64,000 nt of DNA from Sphingomonas alpina. Its GTDB lineage: Bacteria; Pseudomonadota; Alphaproteobacteria; Sphingomonadales; Sphingomonadaceae. Position numbers and translations under genes: made by a program. The DNA lies in the NCBI RefSeq assembly GCF_014490665.1, contig NZ_CP061038.1:1922001-1986000 (forward strand), in the 5' to 3' direction. Every line of letters begins with the position of its first letter. The stretch's first letter is position 1. This document shows positions 37,692 to 46,820 of this stretch, in pieces. The notes under the pieces were generated by a model. The model ran no database searches. It was not told the DNA's origin and worked only from the letters and a program-made list of their open reading frames with translations.

Positions 37692-38386
37692 TGAGCCAGA
37701 TCGCGCTGCCGTTCGAATGGCCAGCCGACCCGCGTGACGACGAGTTCCTGGTCAGCGAGTCGAATTCCCGTGCTGTCCAGCAACTCGAGCATTGGGCGTC
37801 CTGGCCGGTCATGTCGGTGGTGCTCACCGGCCCGCGCAAATCGGGCCGCAGCCTGCTGGCGCGCATCTTTGCCGCAAAAAGTGGCGGGACGATCATCGAC
37901 GATGCCGAACGACAGAGCGAGACGGCGTTGTTCCACGCCTGGAACCGCGCGCAGGAGACGCGTCACCCGCTGGTCATCGTCGCGGATGCCGCACCGCCCG
38001 AATGGACGGTCAAGCTGGCCGATCTACGCTCGCGCCTGACCGCGAGCCCGATCGCGAAGATCGGTGCGCCGGACGACGTACTGATGCAGGCGCTGTTCGA
38101 GCGCATGTTCCTGCGCCGCGGCCTCGATGCGCGGCCCGATTTGATCCAATGGCTGCTCGCGCGGGTCGAGCGCAGCCATATCGCCCTGCTCCGCGCAGTG
38201 GATGCGCTCGACCAGGAAGTGATGGAACGCCGGAAACGCCTGTCAATCCCGCTCGCACGCGCGACTTTGTCGGAAATCGGGCTTATCACCGACCGGGCGC
38301 CCGAATCGCACCCCCCAATACCCCTGACGCCAAAGATTCAGACGAAAGCCTCCCATGACCCGTCCCGCCCATATCGCGCGCCTTGA
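37691..38386 (+). CDS. hdaA: DnaA-related regulatory inactivator (HdaA)
   Basis: HdaA, with the sliding clamp, promotes ATP hydrolysis by DnaA and so limits re-initiation of replication. The 231-residue product starts QIALPFEWP, close to the clamp-binding motif seen at the N-terminus of Hda proteins. An AAA+ domain of DnaA type follows. Walker A reads GPRKSGRS, with Arg where Lys is expected, and Walker B is IIDDAE. The Hda-like C-terminal part reads ERMFLRRGLDARPDLIQWLL. The position before ppk1 is the alphaproteobacterial arrangement. Its 3' end overlaps ppk1 by 32 bases. Confidence 0.85.
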   Translation: MSQIALPFEWPADPRDDEFLVSESNSRAVQQLEHWASWPVMSVVLTGPRKSGRSLLARIFAAKSGGTIIDDAERQSETALFHAWNRAQETRHPLVIVADAAPPEWTVKLADLRSRLTASPIAKIGAPDDVLMQALFERMFLRRGLDARPDLIQWLLARVERSHIALLRAVDALDQEVMERRKRLSIPLARATLSEIGLITDRAPESHPPIPLTPKIQTKASHDPSRPYRAP

Positions 38387-40547
38387 TGACGACGACGATC
38401 CCTTTGCGGAGGGCGGCGACAGCGAACGGTATTTCAACCGGGAGCTTTCCTGGCTGGCCTTCAACCGTCGCGTGCTCGAGGAAGCATGCAACACCGCACA
38501 TCCGTTGCTCGAACGGCTGCGTTTCCTGTCGATCTCCGGTTCGAACCTGGACGAATTCTTCATGGTCCGCGTTGCCGGCCTGAAGGGGCAACTGGCGCAG
38601 GATGTCGATCGCCGCTCGGCCGACGGGATGACTGCCGGCCAGCAACTGGCCGCTGTGGTGAGTGAGGCGGATGCGCTGGTGCAGAGCCAGCGCGAGGTAT
38701 GGCGCGATCTGCGCCACCAACTCACCGAAACCGGGATCGAAGTGCTGGGATCGAAGACGATCGATGGTGCGGTCGATGTCGCCGACCTGTCCTGGCTCGA
38801 AACGCATTTCCGCGAACAGATATTCCCGATCCTGACGCCGCAAGCGCTCGACCCGGCGCATCCATTCCCGTTCATGCCCAACAAGGGGCTGGCGGTGATG
38901 TTCGACCTGGTTCGCCAGTCCGACAACGAGCCGATTCGCGAACTGGTGATGCTTCCTGCGACCATGGCGCGCTTCGTGCGGCTGCCCGATAGGAAAGGGT
39001 CTGGCGACCGCGCACGTTATGTCGCGATCGAATCGCTGGTGAAGCGGTTCTCGGTGTTGATCTTCCCAGGCTATGACGTGCACGGCGCGGCCGAATTTCG
39101 CGTACTGCGCGACAGCGATATCGAGATCGAGGAAGAGGCCGAGGATCTCGTCCGCTACTTCGCCAATGCGATCAAGCGTCGCCGGCGCGGGCGCGTTATC
39201 CGGCTCGAGCTCGAATCGGGCATGCCGGAGCGGCTGTCTTCGGCGCTGCGTGACGAACTGGGGGGCGCGGATTCTTTCGTGACCGAAGGCGGCACCTTTC
39301 TTGGCATCAACGATCTGGATGCGATCGTCGACGAAGATCGCCCGGACCTGAAGTTCACACCGTACAGCCCTCGCTTCCCGGAACGGATCCGGGAGTTCGG
39401 CGGCGATTGCTTCGCGGCGATCCGGTCCAAGGACATCGTTGTCCATCACCCGTACGAGACGTTCGAGGTCGTGCTCGCTTTCCTGAAACAGGCCGCAGCC
39501 GATCCCGATGTCGTGGCGATCAAGCAGACATTGTATCGCGCCGGGAAGCAGCCCGCCGTCATCAATGCACTGATTGCGGCCGCTGAATCGGGCAAATCGG
39601 TTACCGCCGTGGTCGAATTGAAGGCTCGTTTCGACGAGGAGCAGAATCTCGTCTGGGCCTCCGCATTGGAGCGCGCCGGCGTCCAGGTCGTCTATGGCTT
39701 CATGGAATGGAAGACGCACGCGAAGGTGTCGATGGTGGTGCGGCGCGAGGCCGGGCAATTCCGTACCTATTGCCACTTCGGCACCGGCAATTATCATCCG
39801 GTCACCGCAAAGATCTATACCGATCTCAGCTTCTTCACGGCAGATCCGCGCCTCGGTCGCGATGCGGCGCAGATGTTCAATTATGTCACCGGTTATGTCG
39901 AACCGCAGGACATGGCGCTGATCAGTCTGTCGCCTCGCGATCTGCGGCCCAATCTTGTCGCAATGATCGACGCCGAGATCACCAATGCCAAGGCGGGCGA
40001 GCCCGCGGCGATCTGGGCGAAGATGAACTCGCTGGTCGATCCGGCGATTATCGAGAAGCTGTACGAGGCAAGCAATGCCGGGGTTGAGATCGAGCTGATC
40101 ATTCGCGGCATTTGTTGCCTCCGTCCGGGCGTGGCGGGAATGTCGGAACATATCCGCGTCAAATCGGTGATCGGCCGCTTCCTGGAGCATAGCCGCATCT
40201 GGGCGTTCGGGAATGGCAAGGCACTGCCCAATGACGGCGCGAAGCTGTTCATTTCCTCGGCCGACTGGATGCCGCGCAATTTCGACCGCCGAGTCGAATA
40301 TATGCTGCCGATCGAGAATGCGACGGTGCATGACCAAATTCTCGACCAGGTGATGGTCGCCAATCTGATCGACAATGAACAAAGCTGGGAATTGCACGCC
40401 GACGGCAGCTATGTCCGTGACGATCCGGGCGACCGGCCGTTCAATCTGCACCGCTACTTCATGACCAACCCGTCGCTGTCGGGGCGCGGTGCCGCGCTCG
40501 AGCTCGGCGAATCCGTGCCGAAACTTTCGCTGCGTCGTCGGCGTTGA
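38355..40547 (+). CDS. ppk1: Polyphosphate kinase 1
   Basis: Reversibly polymerises the ATP gamma phosphate into polyphosphate. The 730-residue protein has the N domain (YFNRELSWLAFNRRVLEEA), the H domain and two PLD-like catalytic domains. The likely autophosphorylated His is in WKTHAKVSMVVRREAG; CHFGTGNYHPVTAKIYTDLS is the other hallmark. IKQTLYRAGKQPAVINALI lies before it. The start is inside the end of hdaA, implying tight coupling. ppx follows, so synthesis and degradation of polyphosphate are encoded together. Confidence 0.96.
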   Translation: MTRPAHIARLDDDDDPFAEGGDSERYFNRELSWLAFNRRVLEEACNTAHPLLERLRFLSISGSNLDEFFMVRVAGLKGQLAQDVDRRSADGMTAGQQLAAVVSEADALVQSQREVWRDLRHQLTETGIEVLGSKTIDGAVDVADLSWLETHFREQIFPILTPQALDPAHPFPFMPNKGLAVMFDLVRQSDNEPIRELVMLPATMARFVRLPDRKGSGDRARYVAIESLVKRFSVLIFPGYDVHGAAEFRVLRDSDIEIEEEAEDLVRYFANAIKRRRRGRVIRLELESGMPERLSSALRDELGGADSFVTEGGTFLGINDLDAIVDEDRPDLKFTPYSPRFPERIREFGGDCFAAIRSKDIVVHHPYETFEVVLAFLKQAAADPDVVAIKQTLYRAGKQPAVINALIAAAESGKSVTAVVELKARFDEEQNLVWASALERAGVQVVYGFMEWKTHAKVSMVVRREAGQFRTYCHFGTGNYHPVTAKIYTDLSFFTADPRLGRDAAQMFNYVTGYVEPQDMALISLSPRDLRPNLVAMIDAEITNAKAGEPAAIWAKMNSLVDPAIIEKLYEASNAGVEIELIIRGICCLRPGVAGMSEHIRVKSVIGRFLEHSRIWAFGNGKALPNDGAKLFISSADWMPRNFDRRVEYMLPIENATVHDQILDQVMVANLIDNEQSWELHADGSYVRDDPGDRPFNLHRYFMTNPSLSGRGAALELGESVPKLSLRRRR

Positions 40548-40555
40548 AGCCGGCG

Positions 40556-42061
40556 ATGCCGACTCTCCCGTTCCGTAAGCCCAAGGCCGATTCGGCAGGG
40601 GAACCACGTACCGCGATCATCGATATCGGCTCCAACTCGATCCGCCTGGTGATCTATCAAGGCCCGGAGCGACTGCCCGCGATCCTGTTCAACGAAAAGG
40701 TCATGGCCGGGCTTGGTCGAGGCTTGTCGGAAACCGGAAAGATCGCCCCCGAAGGGTTGGTAAAGGCCGGCCATGCTCTGGCGCGCTTTGCTGCGGTCGC
40801 GCATGAGATGGAGGTCACCCGACTGCGCACCGTTGCGACTGCCGCGGTGCGAGAGGCCTCCAACGGCCATATCCTGCTCGACACCGCTCGGTCCCTCGGC
40901 CTCGACGTCGAACTACTGTCGGGCGAACAGGAGGCCATGGCCGCGGGCCAGGGCGTGCTGTCAGCGATCCCCGACGCCGATGGTATCGTTGGTGATCTGG
41001 GTGGCGGCAGCCTGGAACTGGTGCGCGTGTCGGATGGCGAGGTCCGCGACCGCGTGTCCTTTCCCTTTGGAGTGCTCCGGGTCGGGCCGATCCGCATCAA
41101 GGGCGGGCAGGGCGCACTCGAACGTCAGGTCGCCAAGGGGTTGAAAGGCGCGGGTTGGTCAGGACGCGGCCAGAAGCTGCCGCTCTATCTGGTCGGCGGC
41201 ACCTGGCGGGCACTGGCGCGGCTCGACATGCATCTGAACGGATACCCGCTGCCGATCATTCATCAATACACCATGGCGCCCGCTGCGATCACGCGAATGA
41301 GCCGAACGATCAGTCATGTCACCAAGGGACGGCTGCGCGCCATCCCCGGCCTGTCCTCGGGACGCGCCGCGACATTGGGCGACGGCGCCGCCCTGCTGTC
41401 TGCTTTGTTCAAATATCTCGGCAGCGAAACGACGATCGTGTCCGCGTTCGGTTTGCGCGAAGGATTGCTGTACAGCCAACTCGACCCGATGATCCGCGCG
41501 GAAGATCCGCTGATCGTCGCGACGCGTGACGAGGGGCGTCGTCATGGTCGCTTTGCCGAACATGGCGACCTGCTCGATCGTTGGATCGCGCCTTTGTTCG
41601 CTGACGATACGCCCGGCATGGCACGGCTGCGTCATGCCGCCTGCCAGCTTGCCGATGTGGGCTGGCGTGCCAATCCGGAATTCCGCGCCGAACGCGGCGT
41701 CGAGATCGCGCTCCACGGCAATTGGGTCGCAATCGACGCGCCGGGTCGTGCCTTGATGGCCCAGGCATTGTTCACCAGCCTTGGCGGTGGCACGGAGACG
41801 CCACCACCGATCAACCAACTCGCGCCACCGGAGGACCTCAAGCGCGCGACGGCATGGGGGCTCGCAATGCGCCTCGGGCAGAGGTTGAGCGGCGGCCTTG
41901 CCGGGCCGCTGCAGCGATCGCGCCTCTTCGTCGGCGCATCGACGCTCGCGCTGCATCTGGAACCCGGCGACGCGCCCCTGTACGGCGAAGCCGTGGAGCG
42001 GCGACACAAGGCGCTGGCGGCAGCCCTTGGACGTGAACCATTATCGGTGTCGTCTTCCTGA
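40556..42061 (+). CDS. ppx: Exopolyphosphatase / GppA family
   Basis: Hydrolyses polyphosphate ends or pppGpp. The 501-residue product has actin-like ATPase-fold motifs: AIIDIGSNSIRLVIYQG, TVATAAVREASNG, LLSGEQEAMAAGQGVL and IVGDLGGGSLELVRVSDGEV. The C-terminal half contains an HD-like helical domain (about 310-480). ATG 40556 is chosen; a TTG at 40544 overlapping the ppk1 stop is an alternative start. It follows ppk1 in the same operon. Ppx versus GppA activity cannot be separated from sequence alone. Confidence 0.9.
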   Translation: MPTLPFRKPKADSAGEPRTAIIDIGSNSIRLVIYQGPERLPAILFNEKVMAGLGRGLSETGKIAPEGLVKAGHALARFAAVAHEMEVTRLRTVATAAVREASNGHILLDTARSLGLDVELLSGEQEAMAAGQGVLSAIPDADGIVGDLGGGSLELVRVSDGEVRDRVSFPFGVLRVGPIRIKGGQGALERQVAKGLKGAGWSGRGQKLPLYLVGGTWRALARLDMHLNGYPLPIIHQYTMAPAAITRMSRTISHVTKGRLRAIPGLSSGRAATLGDGAALLSALFKYLGSETTIVSAFGLREGLLYSQLDPMIRAEDPLIVATRDEGRRHGRFAEHGDLLDRWIAPLFADDTPGMARLRHAACQLADVGWRANPEFRAERGVEIALHGNWVAIDAPGRALMAQALFTSLGGGTETPPPINQLAPPEDLKRATAWGLAMRLGQRLSGGLAGPLQRSRLFVGASTLALHLEPGDAPLYGEAVERRHKALAAALGREPLSVSSS

Positions 42062-42123
42062 CGTCAGCCGGCATTCATCTTTTCCGAGCCAGTGAATATG
42101 CATCTGGAAGTGGGGAGGGGCGT

Positions 42124-43209
42124 GTGATCGATCGTCGGCAATTGCTTGTGACGGGCGCGCTGCTTGGCCTGAGTCCCGCAACAGGCTTCGCAAATGGACC
42201 GCCCGAGCAGGACAATCCGACCGTCGACGCCTTTGTGAAGGCGCAAGGGTTTCAGGGCATCGTCATGACGGGCCGAGCCGGCAAGCCAAACTATGCGCGC
42301 GCCTTCGGCATGGCCGATAGCGAGGCTGGGCGGCCGGCGACGATCGATACCCGTTACGCCATCGCCTCGATCTCAAAATGGCTGACGGCAGTGACGGTGC
42401 TGAGGCTCGTCGAGCGCGGAAAATTGTCGCTCGATGCGCCGATCACCGCCGTCCTGCGCGACTATCGGGCGGATACCGGCGCCAAGGTCACGCTTCGCCA
42501 CCTGCTGTCGAATACCAGCGGCATCCCGAGCATGTTCCTGCCGGCCGCAAAGCTCGATCCGGACGTGCTGACCCGCGAAGTATCCGCTGCCGACGGAGTG
42601 AAATTGTACGCCTCCGCCGATCTGGCGTTCGAGCCCGGCAGCCAATTCGATTATGCGCTGACCAACTGGTTCATCATCACGGCGATGGTCGAGGCGGCAA
42701 CCGGCCAGCCATTCCAGGAGGTAGTGCGTACAATCACATTGGATCCGCTGGGCCTGAAACACACCGATGCGACTCGAACGAGCCGCGATCTGCCGACCCC
42801 CGCGGCCTCTTATCGCGGTACGCCGCCGGCGCGTATGCAAGTGCGTCGTCTGGAGATCATGGCGGCCGGAGGCGGATATTACAGCAGCGCCGCCGACCTG
42901 CTGCGCGCAGCACATCTGGTGTTCGATACCGGTTTTCTATCGAGCACCTCGCTCCGCGAGCTGAAAACGATCAACGCGCCGAATGACAATTATGCGCTGG
43001 GCGGCCGTATCCGCTCGTTGACCATTGACGGGACAACCCGGCTGGCGGGGTGGGAAACGGGCAATACCGAAGGGTATCGCTCGGTGCTCGGCCACCGCTT
43101 CGACGATCGCTCGACCGTCGTCATTCTCAACAATACCGGCATGTCGCAGCGCACGCTCGACCTTTTCGCCGACAGCCTGTTCGGTGCCGCACCACCACCC
43201 GCGAGCTGA
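42124..43209 (+). CDS. Serine hydrolase, class C beta-lactamase-like
   Basis: The 361-residue secreted protein starts at GTG behind a strong ggggaggggcg. A Tat-like signal starts DRRQLLVTGALLG. Penicillin-binding-fold residues are seen: the SxxK motif in YAIASISKWLTAV, the tyrosine motif YALTN and a late GHRFDDRSTVVILNNTG. LRHLLSNTSGIPSM is typical of class C relatives and esterases. It may be a peptidase or esterase acting on cell wall or small peptides; beta-lactamase activity should not be assumed. Confidence 0.82.
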   Translation: MIDRRQLLVTGALLGLSPATGFANGPPEQDNPTVDAFVKAQGFQGIVMTGRAGKPNYARAFGMADSEAGRPATIDTRYAIASISKWLTAVTVLRLVERGKLSLDAPITAVLRDYRADTGAKVTLRHLLSNTSGIPSMFLPAAKLDPDVLTREVSAADGVKLYASADLAFEPGSQFDYALTNWFIITAMVEAATGQPFQEVVRTITLDPLGLKHTDATRTSRDLPTPAASYRGTPPARMQVRRLEIMAAGGGYYSSAADLLRAAHLVFDTGFLSSTSLRELKTINAPNDNYALGGRIRSLTIDGTTRLAGWETGNTEGYRSVLGHRFDDRSTVVILNNTGMSQRTLDLFADSLFGAAPPPAS

Positions 43210-43226
43210 CCTCAGGCTGATGTAAC

Positions 43227-43517
43227 TCAGCCGCAGCTGAGCCGCTCGACCCGGCCCTGCGCGTCGACATAGACGTTCAGGCGATCCGCCCGGAAATCCA
43301 TCGTCACCATCATCCCCGGCGTGATCCGGCGCACGGTGCGCGCACCGGCGCGACGCTTGGCGCTTGCCACCGTCCTGGCCGATCCCGGCCGGCCGATGAA
43401 TTGCTGCGCCGGGTCGGCGTTGCAGGCGCGGGGTGGGCCGGGACGCTGGGGCGGGCCATCCATTGCGCAAGCCGACAACAGCAGCAACGGCAGCGAGGTT
43501 CCAAGAATCAGCTTCAT
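43227..43517 (-). CDS. Small lipoprotein, I78 protease-inhibitor-like
   Basis: The 96-residue product has a lipoprotein signal with lipobox LLSAC. The mature domain (CNADPAQQFIGRPGSARTVA, then ITPGMMVTMDFRADRLNVYV) matches the I78/potato-inhibitor-like pattern of small bacterial proteins. Two cysteines (CNADP near the start and LSCG at the end) probably pair. The ATG overlaps the rnd stop by 3 bases. Function as an inhibitor is inferred from family resemblance. Confidence 0.78.
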   Translation of the reverse strand: MKLILGTSLPLLLLSACAMDGPPQRPGPPRACNADPAQQFIGRPGSARTVASAKRRAGARTVRRITPGMMVTMDFRADRLNVYVDAQGRVERLSCG

Positions 43518-44689
43518 GTCACGTCCTCCGTCCGGGTCATCTTGAGCTTGCCGTTTACCACAGCAAAGGCCAGTCGTCCTTCGACCAGGTCCAGCGCATC
43601 ACGGCCGAACTGATCGAATCGCCAGCCTTGCAGGATCGGCAGGCCATCGCGCTGGCCCGCCGCCAGCGCCTCGAGATCCTCGCTGCGTGCAAGCAGGCGC
43701 GATGCGACATCGATTTCCTTCGACCGAATCTTGAGCAGCAGCTTGAGCAGGTCGGCGACCAGCGCCCCGTCCTTGCCAAGGCCGGGCTTGCGGTCGTCGC
43801 GCACCGGCATCTCGTCCGCCGACATCGGCACCGCTACCTCCAGCGCCGCCATCAGCCGCCCGCCAATGTCATTGCCCGCCCAGGTTGCGGACAGCCCGCG
43901 CACCTTCGCCAGGTCGCTCTGCTTGCGTGGCGGGTGACCGGCGATATCGGCAATCGTCTCATCCTTGACGATTCGGCCGCGCGGCAGGTCCTTGCTTTGG
44001 GCCTCAAGCTCGCGCCAGCGCGCCAGCGCCTTTAGTCGGCCGAGCACATCGGGCTTGCGGCCAGCGATGCGAATCCGCTTCCACGCTTCTTCGGGGTCAT
44101 TGGCGTAATTGGCCGGATCGCCGATTCGCTCCATTTCCTGGTCGAGCCATTCGCCGCGCCCGGTTTTGCGCAGCCGCGCGAGCATCTTGGGGAAGATCTT
44201 CGCCAGATGGGTGACGTCGCCGATGGCATATTCGATCTGCCGCGCATCGAGCGGGCGGCGCGACCAGTCGGTGAACCGCGCGCCCTTGTCGACCACGATG
44301 CCGAGATAGGAATCGACCAGATTGGAGTAGCCGATCTGCTCGCCCTGGCCGAGTGCCATCGCCGCAACCTGGGTATCGAACAGGGGATGCGGCGTCTTGC
44401 CGGTCAGATTATAGACGATTTCAAGATCTTGGCCCCCGGCATGGAAAACCTTCAGCACGTCTTCATTGTTGACCAGCAGCTCGAGCAGCGGCGTCATATC
44501 GAGCCCCGCCGCCATCGGATCGATCGCCGCCGCCTCGTTCACATCGGCGATCTGGATCAGGCAGAGTTCCGGCCAGAAGGTGTTCTCGCGCATGAACTCG
44601 GTGTCGACGCAGACGAAGTCCGCCTGGGACAATCGGGCGCAGAGATTGGCGAGGGTCGCGCTGTCGGTGATCAGGTCATGGATATGCAT
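43514..44689 (-). CDS. rnd: Ribonuclease D
   Basis: 3'-5' exoribonuclease active in tRNA maturation. The 391-residue protein has the DEDD motifs: FVCVDTEFMRENTFWPELCL (Exo I), LKVFHAGGQDLEIVYNLTG (Exo II) and ARQIEYAIGDVTHLAKIF (Exo III with Tyr). HRDC-type helical domains follow (ALARWRELEAQSKDLPRGRI, then DLAKVRGLSATW). ATG 44689 gives MHIHDLITD; the open frame to 44755 is not conserved. It diverges from aspS. Confidence 0.94.
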   Translation of the reverse strand: MHIHDLITDSATLANLCARLSQADFVCVDTEFMRENTFWPELCLIQIADVNEAAAIDPMAAGLDMTPLLELLVNNEDVLKVFHAGGQDLEIVYNLTGKTPHPLFDTQVAAMALGQGEQIGYSNLVDSYLGIVVDKGARFTDWSRRPLDARQIEYAIGDVTHLAKIFPKMLARLRKTGRGEWLDQEMERIGDPANYANDPEEAWKRIRIAGRKPDVLGRLKALARWRELEAQSKDLPRGRIVKDETIADIAGHPPRKQSDLAKVRGLSATWAGNDIGGRLMAALEVAVPMSADEMPVRDDRKPGLGKDGALVADLLKLLLKIRSKEIDVASRLLARSEDLEALAAGQRDGLPILQGWRFDQFGRDALDLVEGRLAFAVVNGKLKMTRTEDVT

Positions 44690-44762
44690 CGCAACGCCAT
44701 AGCGAGGGGAGCGCGGGTTGACAAAGGCGGCATGGAAAGAGAAGCGCGGCCCCACATATTTA

Positions 44763-44843
44763 CGTCATCCCGGCACGAGCCGGGATCTCCCGTTATGGCG
44801 CGCGCGCTTGCGGCGCGAGATCCCGGCTTGCGCTAGGGTGACG
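44763..44843. repeat. Inverted repeat (30-bp arms) between rnd and aspS
   Basis: The arms 44763-44792 and 44814-44843 pair at most positions around a GC-rich loop. The outer ends cgtca and tgacg and the internal cccggcNcgagccggg palindrome relate it to elements at 1929-2008 and 22081-22176. Unlike those, it lies between divergent genes, where it must overlap the aspS promoter region. Confidence 0.75.
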
Positions 44844-44862
44844 AACCAGAGTGAGAATCCGA

Positions 44863-46662
44863 ATGCACGCCTATCGCACGCACACCTGCGCACAGCTCCG
44901 CGCCGCCGATGTCGGAACATCGGTCAAGCTTAGCGGCTGGATTCACCGCAAGCGCGACCACGGCAATCTGCTGTTCGTCGATCTGCGCGACCATTACGGC
45001 ATCACGCAGATCGTCACCGATAGCGACAGCCCGACTCACGCCGCACTCGACAAATTGCGCGCCGAATCCGTCGTGACGATTACCGGCGATGTGGTCGCCC
45101 GCTCGCCCGAGACGGTGAATGCGAACCTGCCCTCGGGCGAGATCGAGATACGCGCTCGTGACGTCGTGGTGCAGTCGGCGGCGCAGGAATTGCCCATGCC
45201 GGTGTTCGGCGAGAATGAATATCCCGAGGATATCCGTCTCCGTTACCGCTTCCTCGATTTGCGGCGTGAGCGGCTCCACGCCAATATCCTGCTGCGCTCC
45301 AACGTCATTTCGTCACTCCGCAGCCGCATGATCGGGCAGGGCTTCACCGAATTCCAGACCCCGATCCTGACCGCCTCGTCGCCCGAGGGCGCGCGCGACT
45401 ATCTGGTGCCGAGCCGTGTCCATCCAGGCAAGTTCTACGCGCTGCCGCAGGCACCGCAGATGTTCAAACAGTTGCTGATGGTCGCCGGCTTCGACAAATA
45501 TTTCCAGATCGCGCCCTGTTTCCGCGACGAGGATGCCCGCGCCGATCGCTCGCCCGGCGAATTCTACCAGCTCGATTTCGAGATGAGCTATGTCACACAG
45601 GACGATGTGTTCGCGGCGATCGAGCCGGTGCTGCACGGCGTGTTCGAGGAATTTGCCGACTGGCAGGGCAAGGGCCGCACCGTATCGCCATTGCCGTTCA
45701 AGCGCATCCCGTACCGCGAATCGATGCTTAAATATGGCAACGACAAGCCTGACCTGCGCAATCCGGTCCTGATCACCGATGTGTCGGAGCTGTTCAAGGG
45801 TTCAGGCTTCGGGCGCTTCGCCTCGATGGTCGAAGGCGGCGACGTGGTGCGCGCGCTGCCGGCGCCCAATACGCATGAGAAGAGCCGCAAGTTCTTCGAC
45901 GACATGAACAGCTGGGCACAAGGCGAAGGCTTTCCCGGCCTGGGCTATGCGACGCAGAAGGACGGCGTATTCGGCGGCCCGATCGCCAATAATCACGGCC
46001 AGGACGGCATGAAGGCGATCGCCGACGCGCTCGGCCTCGGCCCGAACGACGGCATTTTCTTCGCCGCAGGCAAGGAAGCGCAGGCAGCGAAGCTTGCCGG
46101 CCTGGCGCGGACGCGTGTCGCCGACCAGCTCGGCCTGATCGACCAGAATCGCTTCGAATTCTGCTGGATCGTCGATTTCCCGATGTTCGAATATGACGAG
46201 GACGCGAAGAAGGTTGATTTCAGCCACAACCCCTTCTCGATGCCGCAGGGCGAGATGGAAGCGCTGGAGACGATGAACCCGCTCGATATCCTGGCCTATC
46301 AGTACGACATCGTCTGCAATGGCATCGAATTGTCGTCGGGTGCCGTGCGGAACCACAAGCCGGAGATCATGTACAAGGCGTTCGAGATCGCCGGCTATAC
46401 CCAGGCCGATGTCGATACCAACTTCGCCGGCATGATCAACGCGTTCAAATGCGGCGCCCCGCCGCATGGCGGTTCCGCGCCAGGTGTCGACCGGATCGTC
46501 ATGCTGCTCGCCGATGAGCCCAATATCCGCGAAGTGATCGTCTTCCCGATGACGCAAAAGGCGGAAGATCTGATGATGGGCGCGCCGGCATTCGTGACGT
46601 CGAAGCAGCTCAAGGAACTCAACATCCGCACGGTCGACGCTCAGGCCATCAAGCCTGCATAA
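44863..46662 (+). CDS. aspS: Aspartyl-tRNA synthetase
   Basis: Charges tRNA(Asp), possibly also tRNA(Asn) since the non-discriminating type is common in alphaproteobacteria. The 599-residue length fits the bacterial class IIb enzyme with its insertion domain. It starts [17 protein letters not shown] with an OB-fold anticodon domain ([20 protein letters not shown]). Class II motif 2 is [20 protein letters not shown], and motif 3 is in [23 protein letters not shown] 44863 gives the conserved start; GTG 44851 is an alternative. Confidence 0.95.
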   Translation: MHAYRTHTCAQLRAADVGTSVKLSGWIHRKRDHGNLLFVDLRDHYGITQIVTDSDSPTHAALDKLRAESVVTITGDVVARSPETVNANLPSGEIEIRARDVVVQSAAQELPMPVFGENEYPEDIRLRYRFLDLRRERLHANILLRSNVISSLRSRMIGQGFTEFQTPILTASSPEGARDYLVPSRVHPGKFYALPQAPQMFKQLLMVAGFDKYFQIAPCFRDEDARADRSPGEFYQLDFEMSYVTQDDVFAAIEPVLHGVFEEFADWQGKGRTVSPLPFKRIPYRESMLKYGNDKPDLRNPVLITDVSELFKGSGFGRFASMVEGGDVVRALPAPNTHEKSRKFFDDMNSWAQGEGFPGLGYATQKDGVFGGPIANNHGQDGMKAIADALGLGPNDGIFFAAGKEAQAAKLAGLARTRVADQLGLIDQNRFEFCWIVDFPMFEYDEDAKKVDFSHNPFSMPQGEMEALETMNPLDILAYQYDIVCNGIELSSGAVRNHKPEIMYKAFEIAGYTQADVDTNFAGMINAFKCGAPPHGGSAPGVDRIVMLLADEPNIREVIVFPMTQKAEDLMMGAPAFVTSKQLKELNIRTVDAQAIKPA

Positions 46663-46680
46663 ACGCTGATCTTAATAGTC

Positions 46681-46709
46681 CCGTCGCCCTGCGAAAGCAG
46701 GGATGACGG
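46681..46709. terminator. Hairpin downstream of aspS
   Basis: Arms ccgtcgccctgc (46681-46692) and gcagggatgacgg (46697-46709) enclose a gaaa tetraloop, with one unpaired base. It begins 18 bases after the aspS stop. Its gaaa loop and gatgac end relate it to the larger palindromes of this window. No T-tract follows. Confidence 0.6.
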
Positions 46710-46820
46710 GGGAGCCGGAGCCATATTTGCCAAGAGCGTCGGGGCTTGTCCTGCATCTCTGTGTGCCGCATGGGCGCTTCCCACGCGCAGGGGGCGCGAA
46801 CGGGCAGAGGCGGGACAGGC

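Noticed and set aside
38286..40607. A 773-residue minus-strand frame opposite ppk1
   Set aside because: Shadow of ppk1; no recognisable domain and a His/Arg/Asp-rich composition.
42124..43209. Antibiotic-resistance beta-lactamase
   Set aside because: Only the general serine-hydrolase fold motifs are visible; many such proteins are peptidases or esterases, so a resistance role is not supported.
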